From Gloeophyllum trabeum ATCC 11539 (lineage: Eukaryota > Basidiomycota > Agaricomycetes > Gloeophyllales > Gloeophyllaceae), in assembly GCF_000344685.1 (NCBI RefSeq), contig NW_006920412.1, positions 2,908,537-2,972,536 on the forward strand: a DNA stretch of 64,000 nt, given 5' to 3'. Each line of letters opens with the position of its first letter. Positions within the stretch are counted from its first letter, which is position 1. Positions 27,064 through 37,479 of the stretch are shown piece after piece. The notes under the pieces are model-generated. The model was given only the letters and a program-made list of their open reading frames with translations. It made no database searches and had not been told where the DNA came from. The position numbers and the translations under genes are program-made.

Positions 27064-27826
27064 GGCGCCGACAGGGGTATCGAGGATGGCGGTTTCGGTC
27101 AAGACGTGCTTTCGCGTGACAAGCGCGACTGTCACGCATTTCACGTGATTAATCGCCGCTGTGACAGAACTGAGACGGCCAACCGCCACACCATCATCTC
27201 TCGACGGGCAGCCATCTCTGCCATCTGTCAGCGTCAAAGGACGAAAGGTCTATTTGGAGATGACAGACCAGTTGCACTGTTTTGTCGTCTTTAGTGGACC
27301 TATCGTTCCTTGGCCGTCGTTGATGTCTTTCCCAGCGGGTATAATTGGTGAACGAGATGCCCGCTCTCCAGCAGGCTACGCTACAGCCGGGGGAACACAT
27401 GGTAACCTTTAAACAGGATCGGTCACTCCTCCACCCATCAAAGACATAACGAAACCTCTGCCATGCGACTACTTGACATTTTCCGTCGTGACAGGCCGTC
27501 AGAGGAACACAAGTGCGTTAATAGTGCGTCTATGACATGCTAGTAGAGCCGTCGTAGTACACACTCTCAGTGTCATTGGTACTCATATATATTTTTCAAA
27601 TTCAGGTGATGCGCAATGAGCTCACACCCTATCCAAGTATCACTTGTGCATCATCAATCCACTACTAACCGGGACTGAGTTGATGATGATCTGTTTCGAG
27701 TCCTCACACCCGTAAACTCAGGTGCTCATATTGGAATGGCGTGGTCTCAGCCGTGCTGTGGACACCCCCCTTGCGCAGACCTTTATAGGACGTCGTCCTC
27801 GGTATTCACGACTTTCGCTTTCTGCG
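27064..27826. other. divergent intergenic region, NDC80 / DUF6534 gene
   Basis: About 760 bases with no gene. It must hold the promoters of both neighbours. No clear TATA box was found. Confidence 0.4.
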
Positions 27827-29887
27827 ATGCCTGCTATTCCTCTTGGGCAGCTGGCCAACCTTGACATTCAAGCCTTGATAGAGAAGACCTATGGCGCTAT
27901 TTTCATGGGCGTAGTCGCCTCTGCGATGTAGGTCTGCTTTGCTTGCTTGGGTATGGTCATGATAGGATGTCGTTGGCAGCCTTTTCGGCGTTACCAACTC
28001 TCAGATGTTTCTCTACTACAAGACATACGCCGCGGATCCTTTATGGCAGAAAATATTTGTGAGCTGATTTCACCTTTGCTTGAACTGAATGAGTTTACAT
28101 CAGACCAGGTCGCATTTTTATGGTCAGTCATACTCTACACCTTAAAGCCAGTGGACCGTCCGACAAGAGTTGTTTGATTTAGGGTGATGGACGCATGCCA
28201 TCTGGCATTCAACATCCATGCCGTGTACTTTTATGTCATCATCCACTACCTCCAGCCTGATTTCGAGGTCGCGTGGAGTTTTCGACTGAAACCAATCCTT
28301 GACGTAAGTATATTCGCTTTCCTCCCACATGGACTTAAGTAGAGCTGACTGTTTCGTCATGCTAAGAGTATCATTACTGTATCGGTAAATACGTAAGTCT
28401 ATGTCTGGATGGCGCCTCCGGTGCGCTTATCACGGCTGTGCAGGATGTATGCACTGCGCCTGTGGAGATGTAAGTGCACGCGCCCTGAAAGCGAATGCTT
28501 GTCCTACACAATTGTATAGTGTATCGTGGCGGAAGGAAGATTTTGGTGCCCGTAGTGGTGGTAATTATCTCAGGCCCACCGTATATGCAAGAGGATGTAA
28601 GCTCACTCGACCTCGTCATCAGACGACACTCCTCATCGCGAGTCTGGGTGAGTTTTCCTTCCCGCTCATTGCTGTACCTGATCTCTGAACATACTTCAGG
28701 AGCTGCCATAGGTACGCACGTTCAATCCGTCCGATGGTTCTGACTGTAACTAATAACAGTTATCATGCCCCAGCCGCGATATACTATAGGTGAATATACG
28801 TCGTTCCCTGGATGTCCTCAGCAAAAGAACTGATAACCGTACCCAGCTTTATCATTAAGACCTTTGGAGACGTCAATCACATAAAGGTAAGTTGCGATTT
28901 CAACGGGATCGCCATCCACACCACCCACATGTTACCACAGTGGTCATTGTACACCGGCTACAGCGCGTCCACAGCCCTGGACATCTCCATAGCTGTCTCA
29001 TTCTGCTGGATTCTGTACCAGCGTCGGACTGGATTTGCGCCGTTAGTGCCTTGCGCAAGGCACCTTTCCGAGCATTTGCTAAGGCTTCCTCAGGACGGAC
29101 TCGATTACGAACTCAATCATGATTTATACCCTGAATACTGGGTTACTTACCAGGTGCGAGCCAATTAATGTCTCTGCCTGCTGAGTCCATTTCGTGATCT
29201 CGGCGTAGTATATTTTCTCTGTTGTGCATCACAACGGTAGGTACTTTCTCTGTAAACCGTCCCGTTAACACGTCGCTAACGTGCCTTCGCAATCCAGTAC
29301 GCTACAATGCCGAATGATTTGATTTATCTATGTTTGGAATTCGTGCTGATCAAGCGTGCGTCGTCGCCACATCCATATTGTCGTTGCCTCTAATCTCACG
29401 CTTCTAACAGTATACGTGAATTCTTTCATGGCCATGTAAGTGTCCGATAGCAGGCGAGATAAAACGGAGTCGAATCTTTAGGGACAGGCTGAATGCGCGC
29501 AATTCGCTCAAAGAGCGGTGGCACAAGCAGGAGGAAGAGCTAATTACAGCCCATACCACGACGAAAGGGTCGAGTAAGATGAAAGAATCTACCCGTCCTA
29601 GGTCGCTTGGTTGTGTGACAACTGGTACCACATCACTCCGAGTAAGCAAGCTCACTCTTCCGCCCAAGCCTCGCTCAGAGTGGATGATATTCCAGCGTGG
29701 CTCATCCGACACCGCCTCTAAAGACGTAGGGAGGGCTAGCTTGCACAGCAATGTATGTACCCTGTCTCGACCCGCGTGTAGGACATACTCTGATGTTTTA
29801 CAGTTCCTGGATCTCCAGACAAGCCCGGTACGGTCAGTGGTTATAGAAGTTGCGGTCCAGAAAGAGGTATCTTCGGACATGGTATGA
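27827..29887 (+). CDS. DUF6534-type multi-pass membrane protein
   Basis: About twelve short exons. The start is ATG at 27827 (MPAIPLGQLANLDIQALIEK), followed by TYGAIFMGVVASAI-LFGVTNSQMFLYYKTYAADPL. Further segments are VAFLWVMDACHLAFNIHAVY, VVVVIISG, YTGYSASTALDISIAVSFCW, RTDSITNSIMIYTLNTGLL, YATMPNDLIYLCLEFVLIK, YVNSFMAM and RLNARNSLKERWHKQEEEL, then a hydrophilic tail to TGA at 29885-29887. The order of seven hydrophobic segments and the RTDS..IYTLNTGLLT and LYVNS..LNAR motifs are those of the large agaricomycete DUF6534 family, whose function is unknown. Boundaries in the 28.65-28.95 kb part are uncertain. Confidence 0.8.
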
Positions 29888-30289
29888 ATTACAGCCCCGG
29901 GATCCCCGTAATCCCCATAGGTTACTGCCCGTACAGAATATCAAACACACAGCGGCAACTTTTTATGTGTTGATGAACCTTCCTTTTTGTTTTCATTATC
30001 CCTTCTATCTTGATTGCAACCGGGACGCTTTCAGTCTGTCCTTGCCCTCCTTGCTCACTTTCATTTGCAGATCATTCGGGATTATCCTATTTGTCGAATG
30101 CGCTCCTTGTTGGACATTTCTTGTTGATGTTCTTGTTACATAGCTTTTGCTAGCCCCCGCAAACCTGATGTCAATCAACTATCCTGATAACACAGATGCT
30201 AAAGTATGATTACGCAAGGATCGGACGATATTAGGACGCATATACGAGACTAGAGAAACATGATGGTAAGGGTACGACTGCTGGTTTTT
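29888..30289. other. convergent intergenic region, no gene seen
   Basis: About 400 bases between two converging genes. The only frame (29850-30143) is T-rich and overlaps the end of the DUF6534 gene. Confidence 0.4.
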
Positions 30290-32984
30290 TCAGAAAGGTA
30301 ATCTGAAAGGAAGCAGTTCTTGCAACTGATTCATCAGCCGCCACTCGCCAGGTCTGCTAGCATCAAGGACAGCACGGGAATCCAGAAGCTCGGACATGCG
30401 GATCAAGTCAGCAGCCCGCTCAGCCAACAGATATACCGGCGCCATCGGGTGCGCCGCAGGCACATATGGCTGTCAATCCTGTCAGTACTCTACTATCCAG
30501 AATCAATCACACCACTTACGAAAGCGGAAGCATCGACGACCCTCAGCCCAACCGTTCCCTTTACCGTAAGATCCGGGTTGAGTACGCCCTTCCCTTCACC
30601 CACGACGCCTCGCTTCCCCATCGCCGCTGTGCAGCTAGCGTGGTTAACTGTTGAAGCGTACTTGCGAGCATACGCGATGATCTCCTCGTCGGTGTGTACC
30701 TCTGCGAACGGCCCGTATTCCTCCAGGATATAGCCGTTCCAGGCGGGCGCCGACATGAACCTGCGAGCCGCCTTGACCGCCTCGAGCATGACGAAGGTGT
30801 CCACGTCTGTCCCGAGCATGTTGGGATCCATCAGGGGCGGGTCGAATGGGTTGCTGCTCTTGAGCGTGATACTCCCGCCTGAAAGTAATGTGAGATCTAG
30901 CTGGAATCTCACCGGCGCAGCAAACACCAATACTCACGGGAAGTGGGAGAAATCACGTTGGTAAAGACAGTGAAGAAGTGACCGGAGGGTCGGGGCCCGC
31001 CCACAAACGAAATGTACGCGTCCTACGACAACTACCTGGTCAGCGCGAGCATATATGCAGAACCGAGGCAAAATAAGGCTGACAGTGAAAACAAACTCGT
31101 AATGGGAAGACGTGGGCCCGGCAGTGGGGTCGGGGTGCGTCTCCCAGATGCTGGCATTCTCGGGCAGTCGGAACCAGCCTATTTGGTTTGTAGGTGAAAG
31201 CACGAGCTGACCGGTGCGGTTGGCCTGCCACAGAGCGAATTGCTGCCCAGCATAGGCTGCGTCGCTTATCAAGTTATCGAGGGTATCGTCGGAGTTGACG
31301 GTATACGATGAGGTCAGCAAGGGGTGATCCTGGGATATGGTTGGCTATCGTGTTTAGATAGATATCGCGCGGTATGCAATATACTTGCCTGCAGATTTTT
31401 TCCGACATCAGGCAGGTCTACCAGGGTCTCGATGCCAAGAGGAGTGAGTTCTGCGGAATCACCGATTCCAGAAAGTAGTACTGACGGCGCTGAGTCAGAA
31501 CGCTATGTGTATAAAGATGGAGGGAAGACTCACGTATTTGTGGCGTATTGATCGCGCCTGCAGCAAGGATTACCTCGTCGGTGACGTTAATCTGAAAGAG
31601 GGGGCCTGACGGGAATCCTCTTCGTCAGATATGAAGAAGACTGATCAAGTCGCAGATAACATACCAGTCGCAGACTGCGCGAACTCTACTCCGCGAAATA
31701 CCGGCGTGCCATCATGATTGCCTGTCTGCAACACTTTCGTGACCTGGGTATCGACTAGGATATCCAGGTTGGGGCGTAGAAGGGCAGGCTCAATATAGGA
31801 ACCGGCAGACGTTGTGCGTGTACCATTTGCAATCTATCTCTCTGTCAGCCATGTGGTCATTTACATGCCTACTGTCAGATCGTACCGTGGACTGTGCCCA
31901 GCCTGAAGCGGAGGTTATGTTTAGACGAATGACCCACACGAAACTCTAGACCACGCACCAATTCCTATCATATCCCCGGAGTTCTGGTCGATATTGTAGC
32001 GGAATTCAGGGAGTTCGTGCGAGGCGTTGACGACTCTTTCGTCCGTCCCTAGCAGAAAACCCGGAAGACTGATAGCAAGTGGTCCTATATAGCGAAGGAT
32101 CGGTGTTCACTCTAATGGTAGGGTTCCTTCAGAGACAACATACATACCGTCTGTGCCGTGAATGGAAGGGTCTATCTGGCCGTCGGTGTTGTGACCGTCC
32201 GCTGGAGGCACCAGTTTCTCGATCTATACCGCAATTCACGCATATTAACATAAGGTCGATGGCGGAACGATCGAGTTCTGACCTTCAGCATGTAGGGATA
32301 CATGGCGTCCCAGGACCATCCCTTGTCTCCGGTAACTTCAGCATAGCGGTCCCAATCATCCCGAGAGCCGCGGTTATGGATCATGTAATCTGCCAAAACA
32401 TAGCGTTAAAGGACATACGTGTGTAATGTGGGGAGTAAATGCACGTACTGACTGCCGTGGATCCCCCCAGTACGCGACCTCGTTGGAACGGGAGGGAGCG
32501 GTTGTTCAATCCAGGCTGCGGTACGGTAGTATAATTCCAGTCCTATATGTCAAGCGCGGACCATCAATATGTGTATATCAGGCCCCGAAGCACGATTACT
32601 GACAAATCTCGAGTTGGCCAGCAACGCTGCGAACCATGGGACTTCTATGTTTAAGTTTTTGTAGTCGCTGCACAAAGCAGTGACTTTCAGAGGTTCACAT
32701 CTCAGTATCTTTGGCACGCTTGCCTAGATCCTGCTTCAATCAGTAGGACCTTCTTGCTGGGATCTTCTGTGAGTCGGTTAGCCAGGACGCTGCCCCCTGC
32801 ACCAGCTGCGCAGAAATGAGTGAATTAGAACTTGGAGGAGAGAAGAACTTGTGGATGGGAGACACTTACCGCCGACGATGACATAGTCGTAACGTTCGTC
32901 GATGATCTCAGCTGGGTCAGAGTATATCTCGCCATGAACAAAGGCTGCGGCAGCAAGGACTGCGAGGAAGGGATGGAACCTCAT
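30290..32984 (-). CDS. secreted GMC oxidoreductase, aryl-alcohol-oxidase-like (AA3_2)
   Basis: The start is ATG at 32984. The signal peptide MRFHPFLAVLAAAAFVHG is followed by the FAD-binding Rossmann motif YDYVIVGAGAGGSVLANRL and LLIEAG. Further GMC motifs are GRVLGGSTAVS (PS00623 region), NRGSRDDWDRYAEVTGDKGWSW, the second signature around GAINTPQIL-LLSGIG (PS00624), and the active-site region STVNHASCTAAMG with PYVPAAHPMAPVYLLAERAADLI at the end. The family oxidises aromatic or polyunsaturated primary alcohols and makes H2O2 for lignin attack outside the cell. About a dozen introns were seen and no frame break. The promoter is bordered by a MULE-like element beginning 246 bases upstream of the ATG. 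Confidence 0.9.
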
Positions 32985-33042
32985 TGAGCACGGCGCTGAT
33001 GCTCCGGAGCAGGTCCTGGTAGTAGGAAAAGATTCAGTGGGA

Positions 33043-33048
33043 TTATAA
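33043..33048 (-). promoter_or_regulatory. TATA-like box of the GMC oxidoreductase gene
   Basis: TTATAA lies about 60 bases upstream of the GMC start codon, between it and the inserted element. Confidence 0.35.
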
Positions 33049-33229
33049 GTGCTGGGCGACACCGAATATATCGCGGGAAGGCGTGTACTGTTGTTGACGA
33101 GCAGTGGTATGAAGGTGATCGCGGCTATGCGTACTAGCTCGGAAGTCGGGGGTCCTTCCGGAATAGGACTCTGATCCGGCGGACCAGTGATCGACGATGA
33201 AGGATAACTGCTGGTATTACCGGTTGAAG

Positions 33230-33950
33230 CAGGCTCCTAAACCATCCGTCCTTAGCGTTCTCGCTCCTCCTTTACTAGGGCGCACGTGCAGTGTTATATA
33301 ATACAAATCTATTTTTAATTTATTACCGGATACAGAACGAACAAGAGGAGGAGAACGCTATAGGACGGCTGGCACAAATGTCGTCGCCGAGATCCCCGAG
33401 GCTGACTAAGCGGACGGTGGCTGAAGCCTCTCAGCAGCGGTTGGCGGGCGATGTAGAGAGCGTCTCGACACCTACCTCGTTGAGCTCAGGCAGAACACAT
33501 ATAAACGGGTGCTAAAATAGTTCAAGACCAATGCAAATACCTTTGGTATACTTCTGACACTCAGAGGGGCTTGTCTATAGCCATTATGCCTCTTCAGCCG
33601 GATATTCAGCCTTCGGTACTACTGATAACCATTGCATGAGTATACCATTCAGTTAGGACATTTTTACATTACTATAAAGTACACCGAGCGGTAAATCCCA
33701 AGGTAATAAGTTGTAAATGGTTGCGTGAAGGCCCGCCGACCGCTGGTGAAAGGCTTCAGCCACCGTCCGCTTAGTCAGCCTCGGGGATCTCGGCGACGAC
33801 ATTTGTGCCAGCCGTCCTATAGCGTTCTCCTCCTCTTGTTCGTTCTGTATCCGGTAATAAATTAAAAATAGATTTGTATTATATAACACTGCACGTGCGC
33901 CCTAGTAAAGGAGGAGCGAGAACGCTAAGGACGGATGGTTTAGGAGCCTG
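33230..33950. mobile_element. non-autonomous Mutator-like (MULE) element with long terminal inverted repeats
   Basis: Positions 33230-33449 and 33731-33950 are inverted repeats of 220 bp. They are identical by eye over about the outer 200 bp and differ at a few sites in the inner 20. Both ends begin CAGGCTCCTAAACC. The sequence CGGTTGAAG stands directly outside both ends (33221-33229 and 33951-33959) in the same orientation, a 9-bp target-site duplication. Long TIRs plus a 9-bp duplication are the pattern of Mutator-like elements. The 281-bp centre encodes no transposase, so the element is non-autonomous. The 74-codon frame at 33291 (and its copies on the other strand) is simply TIR sequence. 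Confidence 0.8.
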
Positions 33951-34014
33951 CGGTTGAAGCAACCTTATCCGCGGAGTACAGGCACACCAGGTGTTCACGG
34001 AATTAAGTACTGAC
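33491..34014 (+). repeat. 524-bp segment repeated on the far side of the gap (copy 1)
   Basis: This segment ends exactly at the first N. It appears identical by eye to 34484-35007, which begins exactly at the last N. It covers the inner and right part of the MULE-like element plus 64 bases of flank. Confidence 0.9.
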
Positions 34015-34483
34015 NNNNNNNNNNNNNNNNNNNNNNNNNNNNNNNNNNNNNNNNNNNNNNNNNNNNNNNNNNNNNNNNNNNNNNNNNNNNNNNNNNNNNN
34101 NNNNNNNNNNNNNNNNNNNNNNNNNNNNNNNNNNNNNNNNNNNNNNNNNNNNNNNNNNNNNNNNNNNNNNNNNNNNNNNNNNNNNNNNNNNNNNNNNNNN
34201 NNNNNNNNNNNNNNNNNNNNNNNNNNNNNNNNNNNNNNNNNNNNNNNNNNNNNNNNNNNNNNNNNNNNNNNNNNNNNNNNNNNNNNNNNNNNNNNNNNNN
34301 NNNNNNNNNNNNNNNNNNNNNNNNNNNNNNNNNNNNNNNNNNNNNNNNNNNNNNNNNNNNNNNNNNNNNNNNNNNNNNNNNNNNNNNNNNNNNNNNNNNN
34401 NNNNNNNNNNNNNNNNNNNNNNNNNNNNNNNNNNNNNNNNNNNNNNNNNNNNNNNNNNNNNNNNNNNNNNNNNNNNNNNNNNN
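34015..34483. other. assembly gap (469 N)
   Basis: Run of N. The sequence on both sides is the same 524-bp segment, so the real distance may be negative (overlapping contigs). Frames reported through the N run are meaningless. Confidence 0.99.
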
Positions 34484-35007
34484 CAGAACACATATAAACG
34501 GGTGCTAAAATAGTTCAAGACCAATGCAAATACCTTTGGTATACTTCTGACACTCAGAGGGGCTTGTCTATAGCCATTATGCCTCTTCAGCCGGATATTC
34601 AGCCTTCGGTACTACTGATAACCATTGCATGAGTATACCATTCAGTTAGGACATTTTTACATTACTATAAAGTACACCGAGCGGTAAATCCCAAGGTAAT
34701 AAGTTGTAAATGGTTGCGTGAAGGCCCGCCGACCGCTGGTGAAAGGCTTCAGCCACCGTCCGCTTAGTCAGCCTCGGGGATCTCGGCGACGACATTTGTG
34801 CCAGCCGTCCTATAGCGTTCTCCTCCTCTTGTTCGTTCTGTATCCGGTAATAAATTAAAAATAGATTTGTATTATATAACACTGCACGTGCGCCCTAGTA
34901 AAGGAGGAGCGAGAACGCTAAGGACGGATGGTTTAGGAGCCTGCGGTTGAAGCAACCTTATCCGCGGAGTACAGGCACACCAGGTGTTCACGGAATTAAG
35001 TACTGAC
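34484..35007 (+). repeat. 524-bp segment repeated on the far side of the gap (copy 2)
   Basis: Direct copy of 33491-34014, starting at the first base after the gap. It contains a third arm of the MULE-like TIR at about 34724-34943 and then runs into unique sequence at 35008. Confidence 0.9.
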
Positions 35008-35670
35008 CATATCCAAACGTGAAAGAAAACGTCAGAAACATTTGCGATTTACGACATAAAGTAGGTCGCTTGCTCCAAGGCCGACCACGTTTCATATCGT
35101 GCTTCAATAGTTCAAGAGGGACGGCGGTACCCCCGTGGCCGCGATACCCGAACCGTGCTTCGAACAGGATAAGAAGTTAGAACTCAATCTGAGCACCGCG
35201 AGAATCTGCTATCTGAGTCGTTCTCCAGACGGAAGGTTGCGACCTGTTGCACGCACAAAGGAATGCCAAGGGAAAGGAACACTGAAGATAGCGGTGGCGA
35301 TGCCGCCTGATCTGCTTCTTAGCCCCTTCCTTGCAAAGGGCGTGCCTGCAACACCCCTTCAGAGAGACGGCACGAAATCTAGCAGCACAGTCAGCGAGGA
35401 ACAACGAAGCCCTCCCAATGCCTTCACACAGCATGTAGAGCCGTGCACGGTCAATGCAAGATGGTATGGGAGCTGCGTAGGGTCTGGAGAACCTCATTGG
35501 TCCCGGCAGAAGCCGACGGTTTTGGTTCTGCTCTAATTATAGCAGCTCTATGGAGCCACTGCTTGCACGTCTCATTCTATAACAGTATCTATACTAGTAT
35601 GTATTGGAAATTATGTAGGGGTGTCACAAGCATTCGCATTTCATAAGAAAGGCAAACGGACCAGCATACT
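35008..35670. other. intergenic, no gene seen
   Basis: About 660 bases. The 133-codon frame at 35135-35536 has no intron pattern and no recognisable similarity. Confidence 0.4.
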
Positions 35671-36732
35671 TTAGTGCAGTCCGCCTTCATACACCTTCTT
35701 CCAGCTATCTCTCGCAGCCCATGCATTCCAGTAATCGACCACCTCATCCGGGACATCCTCTCCGAGCTCCTTCTCCAATACTTTCAGCCCGTCCTTTCCT
35801 GGCTTTCCCCCAGCGACGAACGCAATCCGCGCCAACCACGCAGCCAGGTGGAAATCGTCCTCGCCCGGGCGCTCGCCTCCCAGGAACGGCTTCTCTTTTG
35901 TAGTAGACTCGAGAGTCGCGGGCAGGATTTGGGTGATAAAGGCGCGGAGGGAGTCCCAATGTTTCTGGGACTGGGAGAAGAAGTTGGACTTGACGTCGGC
36001 GGGCGCCTCGCCTTTGTAGATAGATAGGAGGCCGCCGTTGCCAACAATCTTCGCGTCATAGAAGGACTTGAATTCGACGCCTTCGGGGGTGGAGGCGTTC
36101 CTATTTAAGGCGCTCTGACCTGATAGAAAGAAGATTTCATTCACTGGCGTGTAGTAAATACGAACGGGGACGTACGATTCTGCAAGAACGCGAGGGGGAA
36201 CCCAGAAGCTTTGGCCGCAAGTTCCTTGTCATCCCTCTATAGACAATTATTGCAAACCCGAAAGCGAGGGCGAGAGTACTCACTGCGAGCAGGAAAGCAA
36301 AGTTGGGATCAAACTGGTCGTCGTGGATCTTCGCAATGAAGGATGGGGTTCCAGGAGCGACTTTGACAGAAGCGTTCTCGACCAGGTAGCGCGTCACAGT
36401 TTCCGTGCTGGTGTAGACATTCCCGTCCGCTGTGCGTAGAGTCGGGAGCGTTCCACGCGGGTTCTACGATATCGTGAGTTTATCGAGGGTAGCGTAGATC
36501 TTTGAACCGAATGTACGTACGAGTTTCAAGAAAGATGGCTTGAAATTTTCGCCCTCGCCGAGGTTGACTACTTCCCTGACAACTTGATCACCGGTGTAGC
36601 CCAGCTCAACTAGGGCGAGCTCCGGCACGGCGGCCCATACAGACGCTCCAAAGGTGTACAATGTTGCCTGCGCACAGGGATGGGATCAGCTGAAATGGTA
36701 GTGGTGCACTGCAGAGACTGCACCTTGGACAT
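35671..36732 (-). CDS. glutathione S-transferase (fungal-specific class)
   Basis: The start is a mini-exon coding MSK (36732-36724), spliced to ATLYTFGASVWAAVPELAL. The thioredoxin-fold N-domain continues VVNLGEGENFKPSFLKLNPRGTLPTL .. VYTSTETVTRYLV, with the cis-Pro of TLPT. The C-terminal helical domain contains GNGGLLSIYKGEAP, LGGERPGEDDFHLAAWLARIA and WNAWAARDSWKKVYEGGLH, then TAA at 35673-35671. The length is near 250 residues. It conjugates or carries hydrophobic electrophiles with glutathione in the cytosol. Similar enzymes are multiplied in wood-decay fungi. It is divergent from glutathione reductase, with about 0.7 kb between. Confidence 0.9.
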
Positions 36733-36820
36733 TTCTCAATTGTCTATTTCGGGTCAGGTAATATGCGGTTCTGTGGAGGGGAATCTGTATACTGTAAGCT
36801 CTGCGCGCGTTGCAAACCCC

Positions 36821-36827
36821 TTTATAT
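36821..36827 (-). promoter_or_regulatory. TATA box of the GST gene
   Basis: On the minus strand the sequence reads ATATAAA about 90 bases upstream of the GST start codon. Confidence 0.45.
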
Positions 36828-37416
36828 TGAACCGCCAAGCTCAAATTTCTGGTGGGTGACTGTCCGACCGTCAAACCGCCCCCGGATGAGCACCTGTTGA
36901 GCGTATCATGCTCTGATCCCGTTAGCGTCCAATCACATGGGGGATTCGGTCAGAAACGGTGTTCCTGGTTATCGCAGCGGTCGTGCTCTCGGGCGTCTCG
37001 ATCAACTTTGCCAGCGCAGACAGCTTACTCAGAGCTTCGTAGCCTAGCCACTTGGGTATACCGCAATATGTCCAACGCAATCCTCGCGCAATGCACTAAA
37101 GACAAGCGGTCTCATAAGCCGCTTACCCAGCCCGGATAGGGCACGCGTCGGCTCGCGACACGCACGTCACGTGAGCACTTTGGCTGACGAGAAGCGAGCG
37201 CGCCATCGCCATCGGATCGGATTCCTGCGCAAGACGCGGGAGTATACGTAGTGCAGAAGCTATCGTGTCAGCCACCTGCCAGAGGCCATATTAAGGCCGC
37301 GATAATCAACCTGGCGTCCCTCACTGCTTTCCCTCTGGCTATACCCAGAATAATTACTACGCGACCCTCCCTTAGACTTCAGCAGGTAAGGCTTGCTTGT
37401 ATGGTGTGTAAGGAGA
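36828..37416. promoter_or_regulatory. divergent promoter region, GST / glutathione reductase
   Basis: The two glutathione genes read apart from this segment. A single TTACTCA (37025-37031) resembles AP-1/Yap-type sites, but one 7-mer is weak evidence. Confidence 0.3.
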
Positions 37417-37479
37417 ATGAATGTAATGACATTAGGGGACAAGATTACACGCGCGTTTGGTAGCTCTAGTGTTGCAAGG

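Noticed and set aside
33291..33515. 74-78 codon protein occurring three times (33291, 33653, 34646)
   Set aside because: It is TIR sequence of the MULE-like element, twice as real arms and once as the gap-flank duplicate. It is not a gene family.
33879..34524. Three frames of 168-204 codons through the gap
   Set aside because: They consist of translated N and carry no information.
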